Position numbers and translations under genes: made by a program
DNA from: Aminipila terrae
GTDB lineage: Bacteria; Bacillota; Clostridia; Peptostreptococcales; Anaerovoracaceae
Assembly (NCBI RefSeq): GCF_010120715.1
Contig: NZ_CP047591.1
Coordinates: 1,488,001 to 1,552,000, forward strand
Direction of reading: 5' to 3'
Length of the DNA stretch: 64,000 nucleotides
In this document: positions 8,631 to 17,353 of the stretch, in pieces
Position numbering within the stretch: the first letter of the stretch is position 1
Layout: each line of letters opens with the position of its first letter
The notes under the pieces: model-generated
What the model was told of the DNA's origin: nothing
Databases searched by the model: none
What the model saw: only the letters and a program-made list of their open reading frames with translations

Positions 8631-8776
8631 TGCACAAAGATGTTACGCTTTACATATATAATAAATTATGCTAAAGTGAACATATGATAATCTAGAAATT
8701 GGAGGATATTTTTTGTTAATTGTTTCTGTAATGGTGATTTTCAACTAAATAGTTGAGAAAGAAAGGTTACCTTATT

Positions 8777-8799
8777 AAGTAGGTTTTGCCTGCTTTTTT
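8777..8799 (+). terminator. Weak intrinsic terminator
   Basis: AAGTAGG (8777-8783) pairs with CCTGCTT (8789-8795), with one G-U pair and a 5-base loop. A run of T ends at 8799. It lies behind the 11-codon frame. Confidence 0.5.
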
Positions 8800-8913
8800 A
8801 GTGTACCCATTTACGCCTTGCAGATATACTTCCTCTGATGACCATTTAAGTTATAAAACATATTAACTCGAGTGTTGATGTGAGATTATAATATTTTTTG
8901 ATTGTAATTTACG

Positions 8914-8947
8914 AAGTGTAACAGGCTTATTCTGTTGCACTTTTTTA
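8914..8947 (+). terminator. Intrinsic terminator downstream of the aromatic operon
   Basis: AAGTGTAACAG (8914-8924) pairs with CTGTTGCACTT (8932-8942), with one G-U pair and a 7-base loop. It is followed by T-rich sequence. Confidence 0.75.
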
Positions 8948-9061
8948 TTTTTAGTCTGTTTATATTTTATTTACTGAGGACCTCTGCACCTTGTGGAAAT
9001 CACCATTTTAAATCAGTAAAAGGCGTCTTTCTCTTATATGACTTTATATGGAGGATTAATT

Positions 9062-10992
9062 ATGAATACTGATAATACACTGGAATTTAATACCATACTT
9101 GAAAGGCTGGCAGATTTTGCCGTTACTCACAATGCAAAAGAAAAGTTACTTCAGTTACAACCTTTTCTCAGTGAACGGGAGTGTAAAAATAAAATGCATG
9201 AAACATCAGGCGCTGTAAAAATATTAAACAGCATAGGAACTCCCCCTCTTACATCAATGGAAGAACTGGATAAGATTCTGGAATTGACAGCTAAGGGTTC
9301 CATGTTACTTCCTGAACAGCTTATGAGTATCTGCACTTTTTTAAATGCCTGTAAACGTATGAAAAGCTATTTAAAAAGAGCCGAAACCATTGAAGATAAC
9401 ATCTCTTCTTACGGAGGCGCTTTTTATTCTCTTGATACACTATCTGAAGAAATTAATTGTTCGATCAGAAACGGAATAGTAGATAGTGGAGCTTCTTCAG
9501 TTTTACACGGAATACGCAGAAAGATTGAAACCATCAACGCTTCTTTGAAAGAAAAACTTGAAAGTATCCTTCGGAATAATAAACAGTGGTTTGAAAATGG
9601 ATATGTTTCAATGCGTAATGGCAGATTTGTTTTACCTGTTAAAAGTAAATATAAAAGCCAGGTAGCGGGAACAGTCATTGATACTTCAAATACTGGAGGA
9701 ACTTATTTCATTGAACCCTCATCAGTGAGAAAGTTTCAGGAAGAGCTATTTTTATTACAAATTGAAGAAGATAATGAAATCAGAAAAATTTTATTTACAT
9801 TAACTGCATTAGTGGATAGTTATATAAATGAATTGAAAATTAATATAGAAGCAATGGAAACCCTGGATTTTATATTTGCAAAAGCCAAGCTCTCCCTTGA
9901 TATGAAGGCTATTCCTGCAGCAATCACTACAGAAAGAAGAATAGTTATAAAGCAAGGCAGGCATCCATTGCTGAAATCAGATATTTGTGTCCCTTTAGAC
10001 TTTGAAATAGGCGGGGACATAAATGGGGTAATAATAACAGGGCCAAACACCGGAGGTAAAACAGTAGCACTAAAAACCGTTGGATTGCTGTCACTGATGG
10101 CCCAGTGTGGGCTTCATATCCCAGTATCAAATGGAAGCCTTTTTTCCATGCATAGCAACGTTTTATGTGATATCGGCGATGGTCAGAGCATATCAGAAAA
10201 TTTGTCCACCTTTTCTGCCCATATTACAAATATAATTAACATCCTGAAAAATGTATCAGATGAGAGTCTGGTTCTCCTGGATGAATTAGGTTCAGGAACA
10301 GACCCAGCAGAAGGTATGGGTATCGCCGTTTCTATTTTAGCTGAATTAAAGCGGAGAAACTGTCTGTTTGTAGCCACTACACACTATCCGGAAATAAAAG
10401 ACTTTGCTGAAAATACGGTTGGTTTTATAAATGCAAGAATGGCTTTTGACCGTGAAAGTTTAAAGCCTTTATATAAGTTACAGATTGGTGAAGCTGGAGA
10501 AAGCTGTGCATTGTACATTGCAAAAAGATTAGGATTTCCTGAGCATATGTTGGCTATAGCAGAAAAAGCATCCTATAGTAAGGGTTCTGCTCCCGCCGGT
10601 TGTCCCGCTGTATCTTTACAGGATGAGCCTGTCCCATCAGGTTTAATTTCTGCAAGTATAATAAAAAAGATATTGTTAAAAGCCCTGCTTCCTTGGTAAG
10701 TGATAGTTTTCATATGGGTGACAGTGTCAGAATATACCCTCAAAAGGCCATCGGTATTGTATTCAAAGAAGCAAATGAAAAAGGGGAACTTGTGGTTCAA
10801 ATTCAAGGGAAAAAGCAGCTTATCAGTCATAAACGCATTAAACTTATAACTCCTGCCAGTCAGCTTTATCCAGATGATTATGATTTTTCTATTATCTTTG
10901 ATACAAAGGAAAACCGTAAAGCAAGACATGATATGAACAGAAAATACAGCCCGGATTCTGTGATAGAGTATGAAGATCAAAGTAAATGGTAA
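9062..10992 (+). CDS. MutS2-like DNA-binding ATPase, frameshifted in this sequence
   Basis: Member of the MutS2 branch of MutS ATPases, linked in other bacteria to recombination control or ribosome rescue. The start is ATG 9062 with GGAGG 6-10 bases upstream. The first frame has the coiled lever/core region, Walker A GPNTGGKT and LLDELGSGTDP (Walker B). It stops at 10699. The adjacent frame continues with a KOW-like segment (HMGDSVRIYPQKAIGIV) and ends DYDFSIIFDTKENRKARHDM, as in clostridial homologues. The switch falls at A6 (10663-10668), which is again an A AAA AAG heptamer (10663-10669); one added A restores the frame. The product ends without a C-terminal Smr nuclease domain. Confidence 0.8.
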
Positions 10993-11012
10993 CGATTACT
11001 AAATCCTAATTT

Positions 11013-11078
11013 AAAAGAGCTGTGAACTGAGAAATAATATCCTTTAGGGATACTTTATTCTTCAGCAACAGCTCTTTT
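11013..11078. terminator. Bidirectional long-stem terminator
   Basis: AAAAGAGCTGT (11013-11023) pairs perfectly with ACAGCTCTTTT (11068-11078). Further imperfect pairing fills the interior. A and T runs on the two sides serve both the MutS2-like gene and the opposing DUF805 gene. Confidence 0.7.
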
Positions 11079-11097
11079 TCATCATGTATATATTATT

Positions 11098-11460
11098 TTA
11101 GGCTATGTCTATCCCCTCATTGGCCTTAGGGTCAGCCCCAAAACGGTTCTCCCCATAGGTACCTTCTAAACAGCTAAGCACCAGCATCCATATGTCTCCA
11201 ATAAATGGCACAAAAGATATGAATACCCAGAGTCCAGATTTATCGATATCATGAAGTCGTCTGACAGTGACGGACAATGATGGCACAATTACTGCTACTT
11301 CATATATAATGACTGGCAGGATATTTTCTAATTTTAGTGCCAAAAGGATAAACAATACATATAAAATAGCGTTAAACAACATAAACATCCAATATTCTTT
11401 TCTTCTGGCTCTGCCATCGAATACTGCATATTTTTTCATCGCCTGAATATACCAACTCAT
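11098..11460 (-). CDS. DUF805 family membrane protein
   Basis: A 120-residue protein of the DUF805 family, function unknown. It has the family's FDGRARRKEYWMF start, two to three hydrophobic segments, the RRLHDIDKSGLWVF motif and the C-terminal FGADP. Its ATG overlaps the stop of the upstream acetyltransferase by four bases (ATGA), so the two are translationally coupled in the aroK operon. The link to aroK is positional only. Confidence 0.85.
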   Translation of the reverse strand: MSWYIQAMKKYAVFDGRARRKEYWMFMLFNAILYVLFILLALKLENILPVIIYEVAVIVPSLSVTVRRLHDIDKSGLWVFISFVPFIGDIWMLVLSCLEGTYGENRFGADPKANEGIDIA

Positions 11461-11876
11461 TTTACGTTAATCCACCTGCACATTCCCGGTCCCATGGTTT
11501 TATTTGGTCTTGCCGCAAGTCCAAACTGTTCATAAAATGTTTCTTTTCCTGGAACAGACATGAGATTTATCATCATTATATCATCCCCTTTAACCGATGA
11601 CTCAAGAGTATTCATTATATTATTCATAATGTACGATCCAATTTTCATTTTTTGATACTCTGGATGCACCATTACATCAACGATTAAGGACATATATACC
11701 CCATCTCCCACGACTCTGGCCATTCCAACTACTTTTTCATTGTCATATGCTACTAACATATAGACGGAACCTGCTAAAGCTTTCCTGGCCTGTTCACGGG
11801 GTAAATTCCTCCATCCCACTGCATCTCTAAGTTGTAAATAATCATCAACGGCAATCTCATTTTTATATGTTATCAT
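11457..11876 (-). CDS. GNAT family N-acetyltransferase
   Basis: A 139-residue acetyl-CoA-dependent acyltransferase. The conserved acetyl-CoA region is VDVMVHPEYQKMKIGSYIMN (about 70-90). The substrate cannot be read from the sequence. It overlaps aroK upstream and the DUF805 gene downstream by four bases each. Confidence 0.8.
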   Translation of the reverse strand: MITYKNEIAVDDYLQLRDAVGWRNLPREQARKALAGSVYMLVAYDNEKVVGMARVVGDGVYMSLIVDVMVHPEYQKMKIGSYIMNNIMNTLESSVKGDDIMMINLMSVPGKETFYEQFGLAARPNKTMGPGMCRWINVK

Positions 11877-12406
11877 TCAGTACCCTCCAACATCCTAAGG
11901 TTCATTAGAATTTCTTTGCAAATATGCAAAATATCTTTTTTATCTGTTTCAATTATAATATCTGCTGCTTTGTCATATGCCGGCTGTCTTTTCTTCATTA
12001 ATTCTTCTATATATTCCACATTCAGGTTGTTTTTAAGCAGTGGTCTTTGCGTATCTTTTTTAACTCTTATATATATAGTTTCTGCACTTGCAGTCAAAAG
12101 AATAATTTTCCCTGCCCTCTTCATTATTTCCAGATTTTCATCTTTTAAAGCAATCCCTCCTCCACAAGAGACAATGCTGCCCTGAAAATCTGATATTCTA
12201 TGCAACACATTGGTTTCCAATGCTCTGAAATAGTCTTCACCTTTATTTTCAAAGATCTCCGGAATACTCATCCCACTGATATCCGCAATTAATGCATCTG
12301 TATCAATTGCGTCTAATTCCATCATTTTTCCTAGTTCCTTTGAAACCGCTGATTTTCCAGTGCCCATAAAACCTATTAAAAATATATGTTTGTTAGAATT
12401 CCTCAT
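11873..12406 (-). CDS. aroK: Shikimate kinase
   Basis: Phosphorylates shikimate, the step missing from the main aromatic operon. The 177-residue P-loop kinase has GFMGTGKS (12-19), the substrate-binding DTD and RALE residues, the GGG loop (SCGGGIAL) and the RPLL lid. First gene of a three-gene set coupled by four-base overlaps. It diverges from ridA and so must be controlled apart from the Tyr/Phe leader. Confidence 0.93.
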   Translation of the reverse strand: MRNSNKHIFLIGFMGTGKSAVSKELGKMMELDAIDTDALIADISGMSIPEIFENKGEDYFRALETNVLHRISDFQGSIVSCGGGIALKDENLEIMKRAGKIILLTASAETIYIRVKKDTQRPLLKNNLNVEYIEELMKKRQPAYDKAADIIIETDKKDILHICKEILMNLRMLEGTE

Positions 12407-12541
12407 TTTTATTCCCTTATTTATCTGCTTTACTATAGTGAATTAACAATAGAGTATATTTTAGCATATCGTTTATTTTAATGCTAGTAATTTTTTTGCA
12501 TTATTATTCATGTGTTTTTATAAATATAAATTTTATCATAC

Positions 12542-12570
12542 TTGAATAGATTGGACTAAAGCTTTATAAT
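12542..12570 (+). promoter_or_regulatory. Sigma-A promoter of ridA
   Basis: TTGAAT (12542-12547) and TATAAT (12565-12570) are separated by 17 bases, 50 bases upstream of the ridA start. Confidence 0.8.
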
Positions 12571-12620
12571 AATAATTAGTAAATTATTGAAAACTTTTTA
12601 GGTTTAAGGAGGATTTTAAA

Positions 12621-13001
12621 ATGCGTAAAGTAGTTGCAACTTCAGCAGCACCTGCTGCTATTGGACCATATTCACAAGGTAATATCTTCGGAAATCTGGT
12701 ATTTACATCTGGTCAGGTTCCTCTAAATCCGACGACAGGTGAAATCGTTGGTTCCACTATTGAAGAACAGACAGTGCAGGTATTTGAAAATATTAAGGCC
12801 ATTTTAGAAGAAGCTGGAAGTTCTTTAGACAAGGTGTTAAAGACTACTGTATTTATCAAGGATATGAACGACTTTGGAAAAATGAATGAAGTCTATGCCA
12901 GATTTTTTACAGAAGGTGCTTTTCCTTCAAGATCTGCAGTAGAAGTTGCACGTCTTCCAAAAGACGTCCTTGTTGAAATAGAAACCATTGCATATCTGTA
13001 A
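12621..13001 (+). CDS. ridA: RidA family enamine/imine deaminase
   Basis: Hydrolyses reactive enamines and imines made by PLP enzymes. The 126-residue protein matches the family length and shows [12 protein letters not shown] near the start, TSGQVPLNP, the conserved Arg in [14 protein letters not shown] and the C-terminal VEIETIAYL. Ribosome binding site AAGGAGG lies 8 bases before the ATG. It is a single-gene unit between a clear promoter and a strong terminator. Confidence 0.95.
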   Translation: MRKVVATSAAPAAIGPYSQGNIFGNLVFTSGQVPLNPTTGEIVGSTIEEQTVQVFENIKAILEEAGSSLDKVLKTTVFIKDMNDFGKMNEVYARFFTEGAFPSRSAVEVARLPKDVLVEIETIAYL

Positions 13002-13024
13002 TATATTTTTAAACAGACACAAAA

Positions 13025-13053
13025 AAGAATGTCTTTTCCAAGACATTCTTTTT
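13025..13053. terminator. Bidirectional terminator between ridA and ybaK
   Basis: AAGAATGTCTT (13025-13035) pairs perfectly with AAGACATTCTT (13040-13050) around a TTCC loop. It is flanked by A6 on the left and T-rich sequence on the right. Confidence 0.85.
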
Positions 13054-13054
13054 A

Positions 13055-13543
13055 TTATTCCACGATTAAGTCTACCAGCTCTGCTTCTGTCACAGAAACT
13101 AAATCTGTAACAGACAACTCCATCTGAAGGCCAACCTTTCCAGCACTCACAACAATCTGGTCTAAATTTTCTGCATGGCTATCAATGGCTGTTTTAAATT
13201 GTTTTTTCATCCCAATAGGCGAACATCCGCCTTTAATATAACCCGTTACATTTGTTATTTCTCTTGCGGGAATCATTTCAATTTTCTTTTCTCCAAAATG
13301 CTTCGCTGCCTTTTTTAAATCCAATTCTTCTGCCACAGGGATTACACAAACAAAATGCTCTTTACTGGCACCCTGGGTCACCAATGTTTTATATACTGTG
13401 TTTACATCCATGCCCGTAGCCCTGGCTACGGATACTCCATCCAAAAATCCTTCTGGGGCATCATATTCATATACGTTATGCATAATCTTTTTCGCGTCCA
13501 GAGATCTTAAGGCATTTGTTTTAATCTTCGATATCTTTGCCAA
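13055..13543 (-). CDS. ybaK: YbaK/EbsC family Cys-tRNA(Pro) deacylase
   Basis: Hydrolyses mischarged Cys-tRNA(Pro). The 162-residue protein has the YbaK signature VYKTLV, the VIPVAEELDLKKAAK region and GGCSPIGMKKQF, which includes the conserved Gly-Pro loop. Last gene of a minus-strand run, 13 bases after the membrane-anchored paralogue. Confidence 0.88.
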   Translation of the reverse strand: MAKISKIKTNALRSLDAKKIMHNVYEYDAPEGFLDGVSVARATGMDVNTVYKTLVTQGASKEHFVCVIPVAEELDLKKAAKHFGEKKIEMIPAREITNVTGYIKGGCSPIGMKKQFKTAIDSHAENLDQIVVSAGKVGLQMELSVTDLVSVTEAELVDLIVE

Positions 13544-13556
13544 CTCTATATCCTCT

Positions 13557-14837
13557 TCAGTTCATAATCATCTGTGATCTGTATTTTTCTGCTACCCAGA
13601 TTTCTTCTCCAGCTATAGAATGCTCCAGCTTTATCCTCTTCAGTACAACTTCGATATTAAACTTTTCAAAGCTGTCCTTTTTCTGGCATACGATATAATA
13701 GGTTTTTTCTCCAGGTCCGTCTTTTAAAATACCATGTTCAACAATAACAAGTAGCGGAAGCTCCTTTGCTACAAAAGAATTAAAAACCTTATCCGGATCA
13801 AAATCTGATTTGTGTTGCCCTACATAGATTTCTCTTGCGTATCTCTCCGAGATTTTATCTGAATAATCATAATCCTGCCACTTTACATCGTTTTCAACAT
13901 ACCCTGTAGCCTTTTTAAATGGCCTTTCATCAAAGGCATCTGTTATCCATATTTCTGTGACCTTTTCATTCTTTACAAAAAATGCTATGTATCGGGTAGT
14001 GTCATCTTTAGGAATAAATCCATAACAAACTCCGGCGCCTTTAAAGTCTTCGTCGTAAGCCAGATCCCCACGATATCTATCTTTTAAATCCATCAGAGAA
14101 CTTCCTACATGAATTCCTCTATTTGTCTCAGCTACAGGATTTGTACTTTTAATCCAGTAAACAAGTTCCCTCTTTTTTTCAAATTGTATCCAACTGTTGA
14201 CTTTTATTCCCTGGCCTTCCCATGTATCCGTATATTGGGCAGTATAACTAAGAAAATCACGAGTACGCTCCCTTGTCTGTACCGCATATGGAAAAGGGGC
14301 ATCCCCTTTCAGGTTCTCCCAAAGCATCAGAATATGATCGTCAATCTTCAGGGAATATTCCTCCTCCACTGGCCAGTCCTTCATATTGGCATAACGATAA
14401 TTAACATACCCCTTATATCCTTTATGGGCTATTTCTTTATCGTCAGGAAAAGATATTTCAGAGATATCCTGGTCTCCCTGTCTGAAGAAAAGTAATACAG
14501 GTTTTCCTTTCATGCCGCCCTTGGAGAGAAGTTCTCTGGAATTTAAAATTATGCCATTATTGTCGATTACCGCTTTCTCCGGAGTAATTGTATATTCAAA
14601 ACTGTAGAATTCAAACTTTCCATCCTCAAAAGGTACTTCTGCAAGTAATTTATATTGAGAGAGATTTACTTCTTTCAGCTTCAGTTTTAATTGAGCCAGT
14701 AAAAATTCGCAATATTGCAGAAAAGCTGGCTCTAAACCTTCAGGCATTGTCCTTTTTTCAATTGGTTTATAAAGATTTAAGCTAAAGTAAGATATGATTA
14801 TTAGTAGTATACAAATGATTAAAAAAATAAACAGCAT
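13557..14837 (-). CDS. Unrecognised membrane-anchored protein, paralogue 1
   Basis: A 426-residue protein with one N-terminal hydrophobic helix (about 2-25) and a large soluble remainder. It was not recognised. It is clearly homologous along its length to the next gene: shared blocks include NSRELL, TAQYT, ELVYWI, NRGIHVG, YGFIP with TRYIAF, and VGQHKSD. The middle segment (GIHVGSSLMDLKDRYRGDL to a YGFIP-like turn) looks like a small repeated alpha/beta module seen in secreted clostridial proteins. The two genes are two bases apart and form one unit with acetyltransferases upstream and ybaK downstream. Confidence 0.75.
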   Translation of the reverse strand: MLFIFLIICILLIIISYFSLNLYKPIEKRTMPEGLEPAFLQYCEFLLAQLKLKLKEVNLSQYKLLAEVPFEDGKFEFYSFEYTITPEKAVIDNNGIILNSRELLSKGGMKGKPVLLFFRQGDQDISEISFPDDKEIAHKGYKGYVNYRYANMKDWPVEEEYSLKIDDHILMLWENLKGDAPFPYAVQTRERTRDFLSYTAQYTDTWEGQGIKVNSWIQFEKKRELVYWIKSTNPVAETNRGIHVGSSLMDLKDRYRGDLAYDEDFKGAGVCYGFIPKDDTTRYIAFFVKNEKVTEIWITDAFDERPFKKATGYVENDVKWQDYDYSDKISERYAREIYVGQHKSDFDPDKVFNSFVAKELPLLVIVEHGILKDGPGEKTYYIVCQKKDSFEKFNIEVVLKRIKLEHSIAGEEIWVAEKYRSQMIMN

Positions 14838-14839
14838 GC

Positions 14840-16144
14840 CTATCCCCTCTTTTTTTGACTTCTGTGGTGTGTCACCACCCAGATAATAGTGTTGTTAGTA
14901 TATTTCGTTATATGAATCTGCGTTAACTTTATTTCAACATAGAGTTTACTCTTATCCTGAGGATTCTCGCAGATTACAAAATATATTTGTTCCTTATCTT
15001 TCTGATTCTCCTTCCAAAGGCCTTTTTTGACTACAGATATTGATTCAAAGTTTTTTGTTACATATTGATTAAAAACCTGTTTAGGGTCTGAATCCATCTT
15101 ATGCTGCCCTAAATACAGGGCCCTTGCATATTTTTCTGTAAGCTTTTCCTCATAGCTGTCTTCAATCCATGGAATATCCTGGTCTACATAGCCTTCTTCT
15201 GGTTGGAATGGCCGCACCCCAAAGCCATTCGCAATAAATATCTCGCTTATGATTTCCTCATTTGCCTTAAAGGCAATGTATCGGTCTGTTCCATCCTGAG
15301 GAATATACCCATAAGCTGGTCCATTACCGTTTAAATCTTCATTGTAAGAAAGATCTGACGGATATTTTTCTTTTAATTCCTGAACCGTACATCCGGTATG
15401 AATACCTCTAAACGTTTCTATTTTATTGGTTTTAGCTCTTAAAGAATAAATCAGTTCTCTTTTTCGCTCAAATTGTATCCATGAGCTTATTTCTATATCA
15501 TCATTCTCAAGAGTTTCCGTATATTGTGCTGTACTGGCAAAATCTCCCTGAGCCAGATGCCTTGTTGCTATCAGTTCCTCTGACATAGGTTTTTCCGCCA
15601 TGTTTTCAAATAGAGTTAACTGAATGCCATTTATACGCATACTATATTCTTCTAAAGGCACCCATATTTTGGTATTGTTATACCTTGTATCAATATAAGC
15701 TCTGCAGCCTCCCATCATGGTAATCTGAGTTTCAGGTAAAAATGAAATTTCAAAAATGTCTTCATTTTCTTCATAAAACAAGGCGACCATATCACCTTTA
15801 AAGCCAAATCTCTCAAGAATTTCTCTGGAATTTAATATCATCCCCCCGGTTGTCTCAACCGGTGATTGCGGCATCAGACTATACTCGATTCTGTAGTATT
15901 TAAAAATACCCTGTTCATAGGAAACAGACTCCAGAGACTGCCAGTTTTTAATTTTTGCTTCTTCCAGTAAAATCTCTTTTTCTGCAAGCAACTTATCTGC
16001 AAAATTTCTAAAAGCCACTTGTACAACTTCCGGTATAATCACAGTCTCTTTTGGCTTTTTCTTTTTTTCCCCAGTTTTGAGTTGAAATATAAAGCCTATG
16101 GTAATTAATATTAAACAAATTATAAATACTACTACTTCTGCCAT
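14840..16144 (-). CDS. Unrecognised membrane-anchored protein, paralogue 2
   Basis: A 434-residue protein, tandem paralogue of the preceding entry. The N-terminal helix is AEVVVFIICLILITIGFIF. ATG 16144 is chosen because GGGAG lies 8 bases before it; an in-frame ATG at 16159 overlaps that site. Shared features are NSREIL, the GIHTGCTVQELKEKYPSDL segment, YGYIPQDGTDRYIAF and LGQHKMDSDP. Divergence is even along the length, so this is an old duplication under selection in both copies. Topology suggests a small cytoplasmic tail and an extracytoplasmic domain. Function unknown. Confidence 0.75.
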   Translation of the reverse strand: MAEVVVFIICLILITIGFIFQLKTGEKKKKPKETVIIPEVVQVAFRNFADKLLAEKEILLEEAKIKNWQSLESVSYEQGIFKYYRIEYSLMPQSPVETTGGMILNSREILERFGFKGDMVALFYEENEDIFEISFLPETQITMMGGCRAYIDTRYNNTKIWVPLEEYSMRINGIQLTLFENMAEKPMSEELIATRHLAQGDFASTAQYTETLENDDIEISSWIQFERKRELIYSLRAKTNKIETFRGIHTGCTVQELKEKYPSDLSYNEDLNGNGPAYGYIPQDGTDRYIAFKANEEIISEIFIANGFGVRPFQPEEGYVDQDIPWIEDSYEEKLTEKYARALYLGQHKMDSDPKQVFNQYVTKNFESISVVKKGLWKENQKDKEQIYFVICENPQDKSKLYVEIKLTQIHITKYTNNTIIWVVTHHRSQKKRG

Positions 16145-16170
16145 CAATGTTACTCCCATTTATTAAAAAA

Positions 16171-16797
16171 TTACAATTTAATAAGATAAATATTTATAAA
16201 TTGAAACTTTTTAGAGCTGGTTATTCCCATGATTTTAAATCCCATGTTCTGATAGAATCCCACGCCTTCAGGTTCATTGGTAAATAACACAACAGGGAGT
16301 TTCTTTTTTTCTCCGTAATCAATAATCCGGTCCATAATTGCACTGCCAATGCCCTGTCCCTGATGTTCGGTTTTCACACCCAGATGACTTAAATATATGT
16401 ACTTTGATGGGAACTTTATTTCTGTCTCCATTTGAGCCATCTCTTGAAAAAGTTCAGTTCTTATACGTTGTTCTTCCTCTGTAAGTCTTGATATGGTATT
16501 TTTATATTTTCTCGAATAAGACCCTGCAAGAAAATATTTTAATTTAGATACCTTTCTTTTTGAAGAAGATATAACTACTGCTACTCCCTGGCAAGCTTCA
16601 CTTAAGGCATATGCATCTCCGTATTTCATACCGAAGGCAACATAAAACCTTAAAGATGCCTCTGTGACAATCATTCGTCTGCTTCTGTCAGGGAAAGCCC
16701 TGGTTAATTGTGGATAATCAGTAAACGCACTAATTAAAGTAGAGATTACTTTTTCCTTATCCCGTATTTGAACCATCCCTTTTATATCCGCTGCCAT
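16171..16797 (-). CDS. GNAT family N-acetyltransferase
   Basis: A 208-residue acetyltransferase with the acetyl-CoA motif LGVKTEHQGQGIGSAIMDRI (about 145-165) and a C-terminal FYQNMGFKIMG strand. The N-terminal half resembles the larger putative acetyltransferases that begin with an internal degenerate repeat. Substrate unknown. It is four bases downstream of another acetyltransferase. Confidence 0.8.
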   Translation of the reverse strand: MAADIKGMVQIRDKEKVISTLISAFTDYPQLTRAFPDRSRRMIVTEASLRFYVAFGMKYGDAYALSEACQGVAVVISSSKRKVSKLKYFLAGSYSRKYKNTISRLTEEEQRIRTELFQEMAQMETEIKFPSKYIYLSHLGVKTEHQGQGIGSAIMDRIIDYGEKKKLPVVLFTNEPEGVGFYQNMGFKIMGITSSKKFQFINIYLIKL

Positions 16798-16801
16798 AAC
16801 C

Positions 16802-17341
16802 TCACCTTAAGGCTTCCCATTCCGTTTTAAGTAATGAAAAGCATCTGGAACTTCTTACACTGCCATCATAAATTTTATAGCAGTACCTTTCTGTTCCTTC
16901 ATACTTAAATCCGCATTTGTCGATTACACTTGCAGATCTTTCATTGGTAAGTCCCGTACATATTGCCAGTATATCCAGATTCATTACTTCAAAGGCATAT
17001 CTGATGATTTCTTTAGCTGCCTCCGTCATAAGACCTTTTCCCCAAAACTCCTCTGCCAGAGAATAACCCAGCTCCTTACTTGCAATCCCAGGTCTGCGTT
17101 TATCCGGTTCCAGTCCTATGCTGCCAATCAGCTTGCCACTGGTTTTATCTATTAAAGCCCACACCTGATTAACCAGAAAGAGCTCGTCGATAATTTTCTG
17201 GGACTCCTGCACATCTGCATGAGGTTTCCAACCGGCATGAGGTCCTACATTGGGATTACTTGCATATGCAAATAATCCCTCTGCATCATCCCTTGTAAAA
17301 GGCCTTAAAATTAATCTTTCAGTTTCCAGCAATTGTAACAT
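16802..17341 (-). CDS. RimJ/RimL-type GNAT acetyltransferase
   Basis: A 179-residue protein with the RimJ/RimL pattern: LETERLILRPFTRDDAEGLF at the start, IGSIGLEPDKRRPGIASKELGYSLAEEFWGKGLMTEAAK, broken here only in naming, in the centre, and NERSASVIDKCGFKYEG at the end. The family acetylates ribosomal protein N-termini or small molecules. It lies 12 bases after the LtaS-like gene. Confidence 0.85.
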   Translation of the reverse strand: MLQLLETERLILRPFTRDDAEGLFAYASNPNVGPHAGWKPHADVQESQKIIDELFLVNQVWALIDKTSGKLIGSIGLEPDKRRPGIASKELGYSLAEEFWGKGLMTEAAKEIIRYAFEVMNLDILAICTGLTNERSASVIDKCGFKYEGTERYCYKIYDGSVRSSRCFSLLKTEWEALR

Positions 17342-17353
17342 TTTTCTCCTCCT

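Larger units (their letters stand above)
8631..9061. other. Long non-coding gap with short leader-like elements
   Basis: No protein gene of normal size is seen. The gap holds a possible promoter (TTTACA 8649-8654, TAAAGT 8672-8677, spacer 17), an 11-codon frame at 8713-8748 (TTG start) behind a perfect GGAGG at 8701-8705, a 6-bp hairpin TCAACT/AGTTGA at 8741-8756, two terminators (8777-8799 and 8914-8947) and an 8-bp inverted repeat TTTACTGA (8970-8977)/TCAGTAAA (9013-9020) close to the next gene. Function is unknown. Confidence 0.45.
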
